Assembly (NCBI RefSeq): GCF_006716745.1
Contig: NZ_VFPP01000001.1
Location: forward strand, 2,542,001 to 2,606,000
From: Saccharothrix saharensis
GTDB lineage: Bacteria > Actinomycetota > Actinomycetes > Mycobacteriales > Pseudonocardiaceae
Length of the DNA stretch: 64,000 nucleotides
Direction: 5' to 3'
Part shown: in pieces, positions 15,977-24,106 of the stretch
Position numbering within the stretch: the stretch's first letter is position 1
Layout of the letters: the number at the start of each line of letters is the position of its first letter
Position numbers and translations under genes: made by a program
Notes under the pieces: model-generated
Database searches by the model: none
What the model saw: only the letters and a program-made list of their open reading frames with translations
Told to the model about the DNA's origin: nothing

Positions 15977-16815
15977 CCGCGCAAGCCGACCGACGCCCCC
16001 TGTCCGGCGTCACGGAGCTCATCGCGCTCGCCCGCGCCGGAGCCATGGGGCCCGACCCGGCCGAGGCGGAGGTCAGCGTCGCCTTCACCACGAGGCAGGG
16101 CGCGCGGCACGTGTCGCGGGGGCGGGCGTACCGCAACACGGTGATCAGCGTCCGCATCGGCGACGCGGTCGGCTCGTGCGCGGTCGAACCCGACGGCGCG
16201 GACGACGCGAGCGTGACCGACTGCGTCGGCGAGAGCGCCGCGGACCTGCTCGGCCACCCCGACCCCGCCATCCGGACCGCCGTGCTGGACGCGTACCTGA
16301 TGCACGCGCACCCGCACCACCTCTCCGCCGCGCGGCACGTCGTGATCGGCGCGGGCGACTCGCTGGCCAAGTCGATGGCCCGCGCGTCGGCCGTGGTCGA
16401 CCTGCTGGACGCCCGGCCGGGGCAGCGGGTGCTGGTCGTCGGGGTGGTGAACTCGCTGCTGCACCACCTGCGCGACCGCGGCCTGCGCTACGTGCCGTGC
16501 GACCTCAAGGGCGGGCGCACCGAGTGGGGCGAGCCGATCGTGACCGACGCGCTCGCCGCCGTCGCCGACTGTGACCTGGTGCTGGCCTCCGGCATGACGG
16601 TCGGCAACGGCAGCTTCGAGCCGCTGCTGCGCACGTCCGTCGCGGCCGACCGGCCGCTGGTGGTGTTCGCCCAGACCGCGAGCGCGATCGTGCCGTGGTT
16701 CCTCGGGTCGGGTGTCACGGCGGTGTCGGCCGAGCCGTTCCCGTTCTTCTGGCTGCACGGCGGCCCGACCACGTTGCACCTCTACCGAGCCTCCCCCACC
16801 GGACGGGCCCGGTGA
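15973..16815 (+). CDS. DUF364/DUF4213 'putative heavy-metal chelation' protein
   Basis: 280 residues with the two-domain layout of the DUF4213-DUF364 family: an N-terminal enolase-N-like part (residues ~5-115, RGRAYRNTVISVRIGDAVGSCAVEP) and a C-terminal Rossmann-like part with RVLVVGVVNSLLHHL, DCDLVLASGMTVGNGSFEPLL and PFPFFWLHGGPTTLHLYR. The family is annotated as possibly metal-chelating and often sits in metal-transport or cofactor loci; its chemistry is unknown. GTG start with GGAGG 6 bases upstream; the stop overlaps the next start. A role in making or handling a metal ligand fits the zinc-type operator and transporters here. Confidence 0.78.
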   Translation: MTAQADRRPLSGVTELIALARAGAMGPDPAEAEVSVAFTTRQGARHVSRGRAYRNTVISVRIGDAVGSCAVEPDGADDASVTDCVGESAADLLGHPDPAIRTAVLDAYLMHAHPHHLSAARHVVIGAGDSLAKSMARASAVVDLLDARPGQRVLVVGVVNSLLHHLRDRGLRYVPCDLKGGRTEWGEPIVTDALAAVADCDLVLASGMTVGNGSFEPLLRTSVAADRPLVVFAQTASAIVPWFLGSGVTAVSAEPFPFFWLHGGPTTLHLYRASPTGRAR

Positions 16816-17885
16816 CCGCGCTGTCCCGAGTGGGCGTCCGCAACCCCCACCTGTTCGACCTGCTCGGCAACACCCCGGTCGCCCGCATCGACACGCCGCT
16901 GCCGCACCGGCACGGCGGGTTCTGGGCGAAGCTGGAGTGCCTGGGCGCGGGCGGGATGAAGGCCCGATCGGCGGTCGCCATGCTGGTGGCCGCGCGGGAA
17001 CGCGGCGAGCTGCGCCCCGGCGCGGTCGTCGTGGAGTCGACCAGCGGCACGCTCGGCCTCGGCCTGGCGTTCGCGGGCCAGGCGCTGGGCCACCCGGTGG
17101 TCCTGGTGGTCGACCACGAGCTGGAGCCGTCGATGCGCGCGTTGCTGCGGGCGCACGGCGCGCGGCTGGAGGTCGTGGACCGGCCGCACCCGACCGGCGG
17201 CTGGCAGCAGGCCAGGCTGGACCGGCTGCACGCCCTGCTGCGCGGGCTGCCCGGCGCGTACTGGCCCGACCAGTACAACAACCCCGACAACCCCGCCGGG
17301 TACGCGGGGCTGGCCCGTGAGCTGGCCGCCCAGCTCGACCACGCCGACGTGCTGGTGTGCAGCGTCGGCACGGGCGGGCACAGCACCGGTGTCGTGACGG
17401 CGCTGCGCCGGCACTGGCCGGACGTGCGGCTCATCGGCGTGGACACGGTCGGCTCGACCATCTTCGGCCAGCCCGCCCGCCCCCGGGTCATGCGCGGGCT
17501 GGGCAGCAGCATCCACCCGCGCAACGTCGCCTACGAGCTGTTCGACGAGGTGCACTGGCTCGGCCCGGTGGAGGTGGTGGACGCGTGCCGCCGGCTGGCG
17601 CGGGACTGCTTCGTCACCGGCGGCTGGAGCACCGGCGCGGTGGCCCTGGTGTCGTCGTGGGTGGCGCGCGTCGAACCGGGCGCGACCGTCGTGACGATCT
17701 TCCCCGACGGCCCGCACCGCTACCTCGGCACGATCTTCGACGACGACTTCTGCCGCTCGCGGGGGCTGTTGGGCACGCCCGAGGACCGACCGGTGGAGAT
17801 CGCCGACACCGCCGAGGTCGAGGTCACCAGCTGGGCCCGGTGCCGCACGGTGCACGCGCCCGAGGCCGTCGGGGTGCCGGCGTGA
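16812..17885 (+). CDS. PLP-dependent cysteine-synthase-like (fold II) enzyme
   Basis: 357-residue fold-type II PLP enzyme related to CysK, cystathionine beta-synthase and SbnA. The Schiff-base lysine is K50 in LECLGAGGMKARSA, and the phosphate-binding loop is GTGGHSTG (residues 186-193). The substrate loop, S-G-N-T-G in true cysteine synthases, reads STSGTLG (76-82), so substrate specificity has changed. Such enzymes replace the leaving group of O-acetyl- or O-phosphoserine with another nucleophile; SbnA makes the precursor of 2,3-diaminopropionate this way. A C-terminal extension of ~50 residues contains a CxxxxxH-type end. Likely supplies a non-standard amino acid to the ATP-grasp ligase. 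Confidence 0.82.
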   Translation: MTALSRVGVRNPHLFDLLGNTPVARIDTPLPHRHGGFWAKLECLGAGGMKARSAVAMLVAARERGELRPGAVVVESTSGTLGLGLAFAGQALGHPVVLVVDHELEPSMRALLRAHGARLEVVDRPHPTGGWQQARLDRLHALLRGLPGAYWPDQYNNPDNPAGYAGLARELAAQLDHADVLVCSVGTGGHSTGVVTALRRHWPDVRLIGVDTVGSTIFGQPARPRVMRGLGSSIHPRNVAYELFDEVHWLGPVEVVDACRRLARDCFVTGGWSTGAVALVSSWVARVEPGATVVTIFPDGPHRYLGTIFDDDFCRSRGLLGTPEDRPVEIADTAEVEVTSWARCRTVHAPEAVGVPA

Positions 17886-18883
17886 AGCTCGACTGGACGG
17901 TGTACGGGCTGCACCTGCGGTCGCCGCTGCGGATCTCGCGGTCGGTGATGGCGCGGCGGGACGCGGTGCGCGTGGTCCTGGAGGCCGACGGGGTCCGCGG
18001 CCACGGCGAGGTCGTGACCAGCCAGTACTACGGGCTGGACGTGGAGCGGATCACCGGGCTGCTGCACGACCTCGCGCCCGTGGTCGCCTCCTGCGCGGAT
18101 CCGGGCGAGCTGCGGGCACTCCTGCCCGAGCTGCCGCCGGGCGTGCTCGCCGCCGTGGACGCCGCGCTGCACGACCTCGAAGCGCTGCGCGCGGGCGTGC
18201 CGGTGCACGCGGCCCTGGGCATTCCGCAGTGGACGGACGTGCCGACGGCGTACACGATCGGCATCGGCTCGGTGCGCGACGCGGCCACCGAAGCCGCCGC
18301 GTTGGCCGCGCGCGGGTTCCGCGTGCTGAAGGTCAAGGTCGGCGCGGAGGACGACGTGGCCCGGGTCGAAGCGGTCCGGGCCGCCGCGCCCGACGCCCGG
18401 CTCGTCCTCGACCCCAACGGCGGCTGGACCGCCGAGCGGGCCGTGCGGGTGGTCGACCGGCTCACCGGTGTCGACGCCTTGGAGCAGCCGATCCCGCCGG
18501 GTCGGTGGGACGAGCTGGCGTGGCTGCGCGAGCGGTGCCCGGTGCCGTTGATCGCGGACGAGGACGCCGCCACGGTCGCCGACGTGCGGGCGCTGGCGGA
18601 CCTGGTCGACGGGGTGAACGTCAAGCTGGCCAAGTGCGGCGGCCTCACCGCGGCGCGCGAGGTCGTCGACGTCGCGCGGGCGTGCGGCCTGGACGTGATG
18701 CTGGGCTGCCTGGTGGCCAGCTCGTTGGGCATCGCGCCCGCCGTGCACCTCACCGGTCACGCGCGGTGGGTCGACCTGGACGGCCACCTGCTGCTGGCCG
18801 ACGACCCGTGGACGGGCATCGGCGGCGAGGACGGCACGCTGCGGCTGACCGGCGTGCCGGGGCTCGGCGTGGTGGCCCGATGA
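17882..18883 (+). CDS. Enolase-superfamily dipeptide-epimerase-like enzyme
   Basis: 333 residues, MR/MLE subgroup of the enolase superfamily, closest in layout to L-Ala-D/L-Glu (dipeptide) epimerases. N-terminal capping domain, then a TIM barrel with catalytic K150-V-K152, metal ligands D177 (LDPNGGW), E201 (LEQPIP) and D226 (IADEDA), and the second catalytic lysine in VNVKLAKCGG (K248/K251). All residues for 1,1-proton transfer are present. In this operon it would invert a stereocentre in a dipeptide made by the ATP-grasp ligase; o-succinylbenzoate synthase or N-acylamino-acid racemase activity are alternatives. Starts within the stop of the PLP enzyme. Confidence 0.85.
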   Translation: MKLDWTVYGLHLRSPLRISRSVMARRDAVRVVLEADGVRGHGEVVTSQYYGLDVERITGLLHDLAPVVASCADPGELRALLPELPPGVLAAVDAALHDLEALRAGVPVHAALGIPQWTDVPTAYTIGIGSVRDAATEAAALAARGFRVLKVKVGAEDDVARVEAVRAAAPDARLVLDPNGGWTAERAVRVVDRLTGVDALEQPIPPGRWDELAWLRERCPVPLIADEDAATVADVRALADLVDGVNVKLAKCGGLTAAREVVDVARACGLDVMLGCLVASSLGIAPAVHLTGHARWVDLDGHLLLADDPWTGIGGEDGTLRLTGVPGLGVVAR

Positions 18884-20061
18884 GGCGCTTCCCGCTGTCG
18901 GTGCGCCTGCTGCTGGTCAACCAGTTCGGCGTGAACACCGGCTTCTACCTGCTCATCCCCTACCTGGCCACGCACCTGGGCGACCTGGGGCTGTCCGTGG
19001 CGACCATCGGCGCGGTCCTGGGCGTGCGGACGTTGAGCCAGCAGGGGCTGTTCCTGTTCGGCGGCACGGCGTCCGACCGGCTCGGGCCGCGCCGGGTCAT
19101 CATCGCGGGCTGCGCGGTCCGGGCCGTCGGGTTCGGCCTGTTCGCGGCGGGCGAGTCGGTGGCGGTCCTGCTGGCCGCGTCCGTCCTCAGCGGGCTGGCG
19201 GGCGCGTTGTTCAACCCGGCCGTGCGCGCCTACATCGCCGAGGAGTCCGAGGACCGGGCCGGCGCGTTCGCGCTGTTCAACGCCTACGGGCAGGCGGGCG
19301 CGCTGGCCGGGCCGCTGCTGGGCGGCCTGCTGCTGCTGTGGGACTTCCGGCTCGCGGCGCTGGTCGCGGCCGGCATCTTCGCCGCGCTCACGGTCGCGCA
19401 GGCCGCGGTGCTGCCCGACCGGCCGGTGGCGCCGCACCGGGGCACGGTGCTGGACGACTGGCGCGAGTGCCTGACCGACCGGCGGTTCCTGGCGTTCACC
19501 GGCGCGTTGACGGGCGTGTTCGTGTTGCAGAACCAGCTCTACCTGGTGCTGCCGCTGGAGGCGCGACGGCTGAGCGGGTCGTCGTTCGCGGTCGCCGCGG
19601 TGTTCCTGGTGTCGACCGCCGCGACCCTGCTGTTCCAGGTGCGCGTGACCCGGGCGCTGGAACGGTTCGCGCGCGGGCGGGCCATCGCGCTCGGCACCGC
19701 GGTGATGGGGCTGGGTTTCGTCGCCACGGCGGTGAGCCACCTGGGGTCGCTCGGCGGCATCGCGCCGGTGCTCGTCGCGACGCTGCTGCTGTCGCTCGGC
19801 GTGATGATCTCGCAGCCGTTCGTCTACGAGTTGATCCCCGCGTTCGGCCGCGCCGGGTTGGCCGGCACCTACTTCGGCGTGTTCTACCTGGCCTCCGGCC
19901 TCGCCGCGGCGCTGGGGAACGCGGCGATCGGCTGGGTGTTCGGCCGGTCGGCCCCGGCCGCGTCGCTGCTGTGCGTGGCGGTCGGGCTCGGCTGCGCGGC
20001 GGCCGTGGCCTGGCTGCACCGGCGTGGCGTGCTGACCGTGAACCGAGAGGTGGCCACATGA
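18880..20061 (+). CDS. MFS transporter, 12-helix (DHA1-like) exporter
   Basis: Major facilitator of 393 residues with twelve predicted helices. The loop 2-3 motif appears as FGGTASDRLGPRRVIIAG, the standard MFS-A G-x3-D-R-x-G-R-R form. ATGA overlap with the upstream epimerase gene and with the downstream methyltransferase gene places it firmly in the operon. It is the only obvious exporter here, so it likely secretes the operon's product. MFS proteins have the same role in several siderophore and EDDS-type zincophore clusters. Confidence 0.87.
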   Translation: MRRFPLSVRLLLVNQFGVNTGFYLLIPYLATHLGDLGLSVATIGAVLGVRTLSQQGLFLFGGTASDRLGPRRVIIAGCAVRAVGFGLFAAGESVAVLLAASVLSGLAGALFNPAVRAYIAEESEDRAGAFALFNAYGQAGALAGPLLGGLLLLWDFRLAALVAAGIFAALTVAQAAVLPDRPVAPHRGTVLDDWRECLTDRRFLAFTGALTGVFVLQNQLYLVLPLEARRLSGSSFAVAAVFLVSTAATLLFQVRVTRALERFARGRAIALGTAVMGLGFVATAVSHLGSLGGIAPVLVATLLLSLGVMISQPFVYELIPAFGRAGLAGTYFGVFYLASGLAAALGNAAIGWVFGRSAPAASLLCVAVGLGCAAAVAWLHRRGVLTVNREVAT

Positions 20062-20852
20062 GCGAGAACCTGCTGACCGACAACCCCGGCCTGTACGAGC
20101 AGCAGTTCCCCGACCCGGACCACGTCGCCGCCCGCTTCACGCACGACGTCGTGACGCGGTTCGGCGGGGGCCGGGCCCTGCTGGACGTCGGCTGCGGCAC
20201 CGGCCGCGACGCCGGTCACCTGGCGAGCCTCGGGTACGACGTGGTCGGCCTGGACAGCTCCGAGCGGATGGTCCGGCACGCCCGCGCGCACCACCCCGCG
20301 GTCGGGTTCGTGCTCGGCGACATGCGGACGTTCGACCTCGGCCGCCGCTTCGACGTGATCACGTGCCTGGACAGCGCGCTGCTGTACTGCCACACGAACG
20401 CCGACCTCACCGCGTTCCTCGACCGCTGCCGCGCACACCTCGAACCCGGTGGACTGCTGGTGGCGGAGATGCGCAACGGCGCGTTCTTCCTCGGCAGCAC
20501 CGAGCTCCTCGACGGCGTCCGCACCCGCACGGTCGTCTGGGAAGGCGTGTCCTACACCTCGCACACCAGGCTCTGGATCGACCACGCGGCCCAACTGCTG
20601 CGCCGCCGGCGCGAGTGGTGGTGGCCCGGCGCGCAGCCGCTCGTGCAGCGCTCGGCGTGGCGGCTGCTGTTCCCGCAGGAACTGCGGCACTTCCTCGACC
20701 ACGCCGGGTTCGACGTGCTCGCCCTGTTCGACTCGCCGGGGCCGCGCACCGAACCCCCCTGGGCACCGGACGAGCCGTGGACGGCCGACGCCGGGTTGAG
20801 CGAGGCCCTGTCCGGAGACCGCCTGCACCTCGTCGCGCGCCTGCGCCCCTGA
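20058..20852 (+). CDS. Class I SAM-dependent methyltransferase
   Basis: 264 residues with a clear SAM-binding core: motif I LLDVGCGTGRDAGHLASLGYDVVGLDSSERM, acidic ribose-binding end of strand 2, and VLGDMRTFDL. The rest of the protein (WW-rich REWWWPGAQPL and a HFLDHAGFDVLALFDSPG motif) fits a small-molecule N- or O-methyltransferase. ATGA overlap with the MFS gene. It probably tailors the peptide-like product made by the preceding enzymes. The acceptor atom cannot be predicted. Confidence 0.83.
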   Translation: MSENLLTDNPGLYEQQFPDPDHVAARFTHDVVTRFGGGRALLDVGCGTGRDAGHLASLGYDVVGLDSSERMVRHARAHHPAVGFVLGDMRTFDLGRRFDVITCLDSALLYCHTNADLTAFLDRCRAHLEPGGLLVAEMRNGAFFLGSTELLDGVRTRTVVWEGVSYTSHTRLWIDHAAQLLRRRREWWWPGAQPLVQRSAWRLLFPQELRHFLDHAGFDVLALFDSPGPRTEPPWAPDEPWTADAGLSEALSGDRLHLVARLRP

Positions 20853-20862
20853 AAGGAACACC

Positions 20863-22398
20863 ATGCACCCCCTCAACCGCCGCGGTTTCCTCGGCCTCAC
20901 CGCCGGCCTCTCGATCGCCGCCCTCACCGGCTGCGGCACGCAGACCCCGACCTCCGCCGCGTCCGCCCCCCGCGACGGCGGACGGCTGCGCGCCGCGTTC
21001 GCGGGCGGCGGGGCCAAGGAGGTGCTGGACCCGCACCTGGCCAACCTGTTCGTGGAGGCCGCCCGGTCCAAGGCGCTGTACGACAAGCTCGCCGACCTCG
21101 GCCCGGACGTCTCCGCCCAGCCCAGACTCGCCGAGAAGTGGGAACCCGACGCCACCCTGACCCGCTGGCGCATCACCCTGCGGCAGGCGACGTTCCACGA
21201 CGGCCGGCCCGTGCGCGCGGAGGACGTGCTGGCCAGCTACGCCCGCATCCTCGACCCGAACCGCGCGTTCCGGGCCAAGTCCAGCCTCGCCGTGATCGAC
21301 CTGGCGAACAGCCGCGCGGTGGACGAGCGGACGGTGGAGTTCGCGCTGCAGCGGCCGTTCGTGGAGTTCCCGAACGTGCTGGCCGCGTTCGGCGCGTACG
21401 TCGTGCCCGCGGGCACCGAGGACTTCACCAGCCCGGTCGGCTCCGGCCCGTTCCGCTTCGTGTCGTTCGAACCCGGCAAGTCGGTGCTGCTCAAGCGGCA
21501 CGGCGAGTACTGGGAGGGGGCGCCGCACCTGGACGAGCTGGAGTTCGTGATCGCCAACGAGGAGTCGGCGCGGACCAACGCGCTGCTCGGCGGCCAGGTC
21601 GAGTACGCGCACGACCTCACGCCGACCACCGCGCGCGGCCACGAGGCCGGCGGCCGGATGGCGATCCACCGCGCGCCCAACAGCGCCGTGCAGGCGTTCG
21701 CGATGAAGCTGGACCGGCCGCCGTTCGACAACCGGGACCTGCGCGAGGCGTTGTTCCTGCTGGCCGACCGGCCGCAGCTGGTCGAGTCGGTGCTCGCGGG
21801 CAGCGGGCAGGTGGGCAACGACCTGTTCGGCAAGGGCTACCAGCACTACGCCGACGACATCCCGCAGCGCACCCGCGACCTGGACAGGGCGAAGTTCCTG
21901 ATCCGCCGGGCGGGCGCGGAAGGCCTGACGGTCAAGCTGGACACCTCCACCGCCGCGGCGGGCATGGTCGAGGCCGCGACGGTGTTCGCCGACCAGGTCA
22001 AGGGCTCGGGACTGACCATCGAGGTGGTCACCGGCAACAAGGACAGCTACTGGTCCGACACGCTCAAGAACGGCTCGCTGTCGAGCTTCCGGTCCGGCGC
22101 GATGCCGATCGAGACCCACGTCGCGCAACGGCTGCTCAGCGGTTCGGGCACCAACGTGACCAAGTGGGCCCGGCCGGAGTTCGACGCCCTGTACGACCGG
22201 GCCGTGTCCACCGTGGACGCCGGGCGGCGCGATGAGGTGTACCGGGAGATGCAGCGCTCCCTGCACGCCGAGGGCGGCTACCTGATGTGGGGCTTCGCGG
22301 ACTGGATCGTGGGCGCGGCCCCGAACGTCGGCGGCATCTCCACCGCGCCCGCGAACACGCTGGACTGGGCGCGGTTCGACAAGGTGTGGTTGGGGTGA
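20863..22398 (+). CDS. ABC importer substrate-binding lipoprotein (SBP_bac_5)
   Basis: Extracellular substrate-binding protein of the oligopeptide / nickel / opine-metallophore family (SBP_bac_5), 511 residues. N-terminus has NRRGFLGL (Tat-like twin arginine) and a lipobox LTGC at about residues 24-27, so it is exported and lipid-anchored. Family blocks include RWRITLRQATFHDGRPVRAEDVLASYARIL and SPVGSGPFRFVSFEPGKSVLLKRHGEYWEG. Good ribosome-binding site AAAGGAA 6 bases before the ATG. First gene of the import half of the operon, separated by just 10 bases from the methyltransferase. It likely captures the metal-loaded product. Confidence 0.87.
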   Translation: MHPLNRRGFLGLTAGLSIAALTGCGTQTPTSAASAPRDGGRLRAAFAGGGAKEVLDPHLANLFVEAARSKALYDKLADLGPDVSAQPRLAEKWEPDATLTRWRITLRQATFHDGRPVRAEDVLASYARILDPNRAFRAKSSLAVIDLANSRAVDERTVEFALQRPFVEFPNVLAAFGAYVVPAGTEDFTSPVGSGPFRFVSFEPGKSVLLKRHGEYWEGAPHLDELEFVIANEESARTNALLGGQVEYAHDLTPTTARGHEAGGRMAIHRAPNSAVQAFAMKLDRPPFDNRDLREALFLLADRPQLVESVLAGSGQVGNDLFGKGYQHYADDIPQRTRDLDRAKFLIRRAGAEGLTVKLDTSTAAAGMVEAATVFADQVKGSGLTIEVVTGNKDSYWSDTLKNGSLSSFRSGAMPIETHVAQRLLSGSGTNVTKWARPEFDALYDRAVSTVDAGRRDEVYREMQRSLHAEGGYLMWGFADWIVGAAPNVGGISTAPANTLDWARFDKVWLG

Positions 22399-23339
22399 GC
22401 CTGCGCCGGTACGCCGCCCGACGGCTGGCCCTGGGCCTGGTCCAGGTGCTCGCCGTCGTCACGGTGGTGTTCCTGCTGGTGCAGGCGCTGCCCGGGGACG
22501 CGGCGGTGGCGCTGGCGGGAGACAACCCGGACCCGAAGCGGATCGAGCAGATCCGGGTCGCGATGGGGCTGGACCGGCCACCGCTGGAGCGGTTCGGCGA
22601 CTGGGTCGCGGGGTTGGCGCGCGGTGACTTCGGCGTGTCGCTGATCTCCGGTCGGCCGGTGGTCGAGTTCCTGCACGACGGGCTGGGGCCCACGCTGGTG
22701 CTGGCGGCGCTCGCCCTGGTGCTGCTGATCCCGTTGTCGGTGCTGCTGGGCGTGCTGGCGGCGTTGCGCGAGGGCGGGCCGCTGGACCGGGCCGTCACGA
22801 CGGTCACCGTGGGCCTGCACTCCATCCCGGAGTTCGCGCTGGCCGTGGTGCTGATCGCGCTGTTCGGGGTGCAGTTGCGGTGGCTGCCGCCCACGGCGGT
22901 GGGCGCGGACCTGCTCGGGCAGCCTGCCGTGCTGGTGCTGCCGCTGGTGGTGCTGGTGGCGCGGCCGCTGTGCTCGATCAGCAGGCTGGTCCGCGCCGGG
23001 ATGATCGACGCGCTGGCGTCGGACCACGTCCGGCACGCGCGGCGGCTCGGCATCGGCGTGACGCGGGTCCGGTTCGCGCACGCGCTGCCGACCGCGCTGG
23101 CGCCCGCCGTGCAGCAGGTGGCGCGGACCACCGACTGGCTGCTGGGCGGCGTGATCGTGGTCGAGGCGGTGTTCGTCATCCCCGGCCTGGGCACGATCCT
23201 GGTGGACGCCGTCGCGGGTCGCGACCTGCCGGTGGTGCAGGGGCTGGCGGTGGTGTTCGCGGTGACCACGGTCGTGGTGAACCTGGTCGCCGACCTGCTG
23301 GTGTTCCGGCTCGCCCCGCGATCGGTGGCGATCGCGTGA
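22395..23339 (+). CDS. ABC importer permease (DppB/NikB type)
   Basis: Membrane subunit, 314 residues, six helices. The N-terminus (RRYAARRLALGLVQVLAVVTVVFLLVQALPGD) is the hallmark of DppB/OppB/NikB. The EAA-like loop is SDHVRHARRLGIGVTRVRFAHALPTALAPAVQQVART, and the end has VFVIPGLGTILVDAVAGRDLPVVQG. It pairs with the next permease. GTGA overlap at both ends. Confidence 0.9.
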   Translation: MSLRRYAARRLALGLVQVLAVVTVVFLLVQALPGDAAVALAGDNPDPKRIEQIRVAMGLDRPPLERFGDWVAGLARGDFGVSLISGRPVVEFLHDGLGPTLVLAALALVLLIPLSVLLGVLAALREGGPLDRAVTTVTVGLHSIPEFALAVVLIALFGVQLRWLPPTAVGADLLGQPAVLVLPLVVLVARPLCSISRLVRAGMIDALASDHVRHARRLGIGVTRVRFAHALPTALAPAVQQVARTTDWLLGGVIVVEAVFVIPGLGTILVDAVAGRDLPVVQGLAVVFAVTTVVVNLVADLLVFRLAPRSVAIA

Positions 23340-24106
23340 GGGGCGTCGGCTGGCTGCTCGTGCTGGTGCCGCTGGCACTGGCGCTGCTGGGGCCGCTGTT
23401 CGTGCCGGACGAGCTGACGCGCGGCGCGCCGTTCGTGGCGAACTCGTCGCTGGGCACCGACTTCGTCGGCCGGGACGTGTGGCACCAGGTGCTCGCGGGC
23501 GGGCAGACCGTGGTGCTGGTCGCGGTGCTGGCCACGGTGGTGTCGTACTCGGCGGGCGTGCCGTGGGGCGTGGTCGCCGCGATGACCCGCCTGCGGGTCG
23601 TGGACGAGGTGCTGATGCGGCCGCTGGACCTGCTCCTGGCCGTGCCGTCGCTGCTGGTGCTGATCCTGGTGGCGGCCATCGCCGGGCCCGGGCTGCCGGT
23701 GCTCGTCGGCGTGGTGGCGCTGGTCAACTTCCCCGACGTGGCGCGGATCTCGCGGGCCGCCGCGCTGGAGATCGCCGGACGTCCGGCGCTGGAGGCGATG
23801 CGGTTGCAGGGCGAGACGTGGTGGCGGACGTCGGTCGTCTACACGGGACGGTCGATGCTGCGGACGCTGGCCGCCGACTCGGGCGTGCGGCTGACCGGCG
23901 CGCTGTACCTGGTCGCGTCGGCCAGCTTCCTCGGCGTCGGCGTCGCGCCGGACGCCGCCGACTGGGCCGTCATGGTCGACCGCAACCGGGTGGGGCTGTT
24001 CCTCCAGCCGTGGGCGGTGGTGGTGCCCGCGCTGCTGATCGTCGCGTTGTCGGTGGGGCTGAACCTGGTGTTCGACCGGGCGTTGCGGGCGGAGGCGCGG
24101 ACGTGA
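23336..24106 (+). CDS. ABC importer permease (DppC/NikC type)
   Basis: Second membrane subunit, 256 residues, slightly shorter than usual (~280) because the cytoplasmic N-terminus is trimmed. The DppC signature SSLGTDFVGRDVWHQVLAGGQTVVLVAVLATVVSYSAGVPWGVVA is followed by the EAA loop (GRPALEAMRLQGETWWRTSVVYTGRSM) and the family motif ASASFLGVGVAPDAADWAVMVDRNR. It forms the pore with the preceding DppB-type permease. Overlaps both neighbours by 4 bases. Confidence 0.9.
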   Translation: MRGVGWLLVLVPLALALLGPLFVPDELTRGAPFVANSSLGTDFVGRDVWHQVLAGGQTVVLVAVLATVVSYSAGVPWGVVAAMTRLRVVDEVLMRPLDLLLAVPSLLVLILVAAIAGPGLPVLVGVVALVNFPDVARISRAAALEIAGRPALEAMRLQGETWWRTSVVYTGRSMLRTLAADSGVRLTGALYLVASASFLGVGVAPDAADWAVMVDRNRVGLFLQPWAVVVPALLIVALSVGLNLVFDRALRAEART

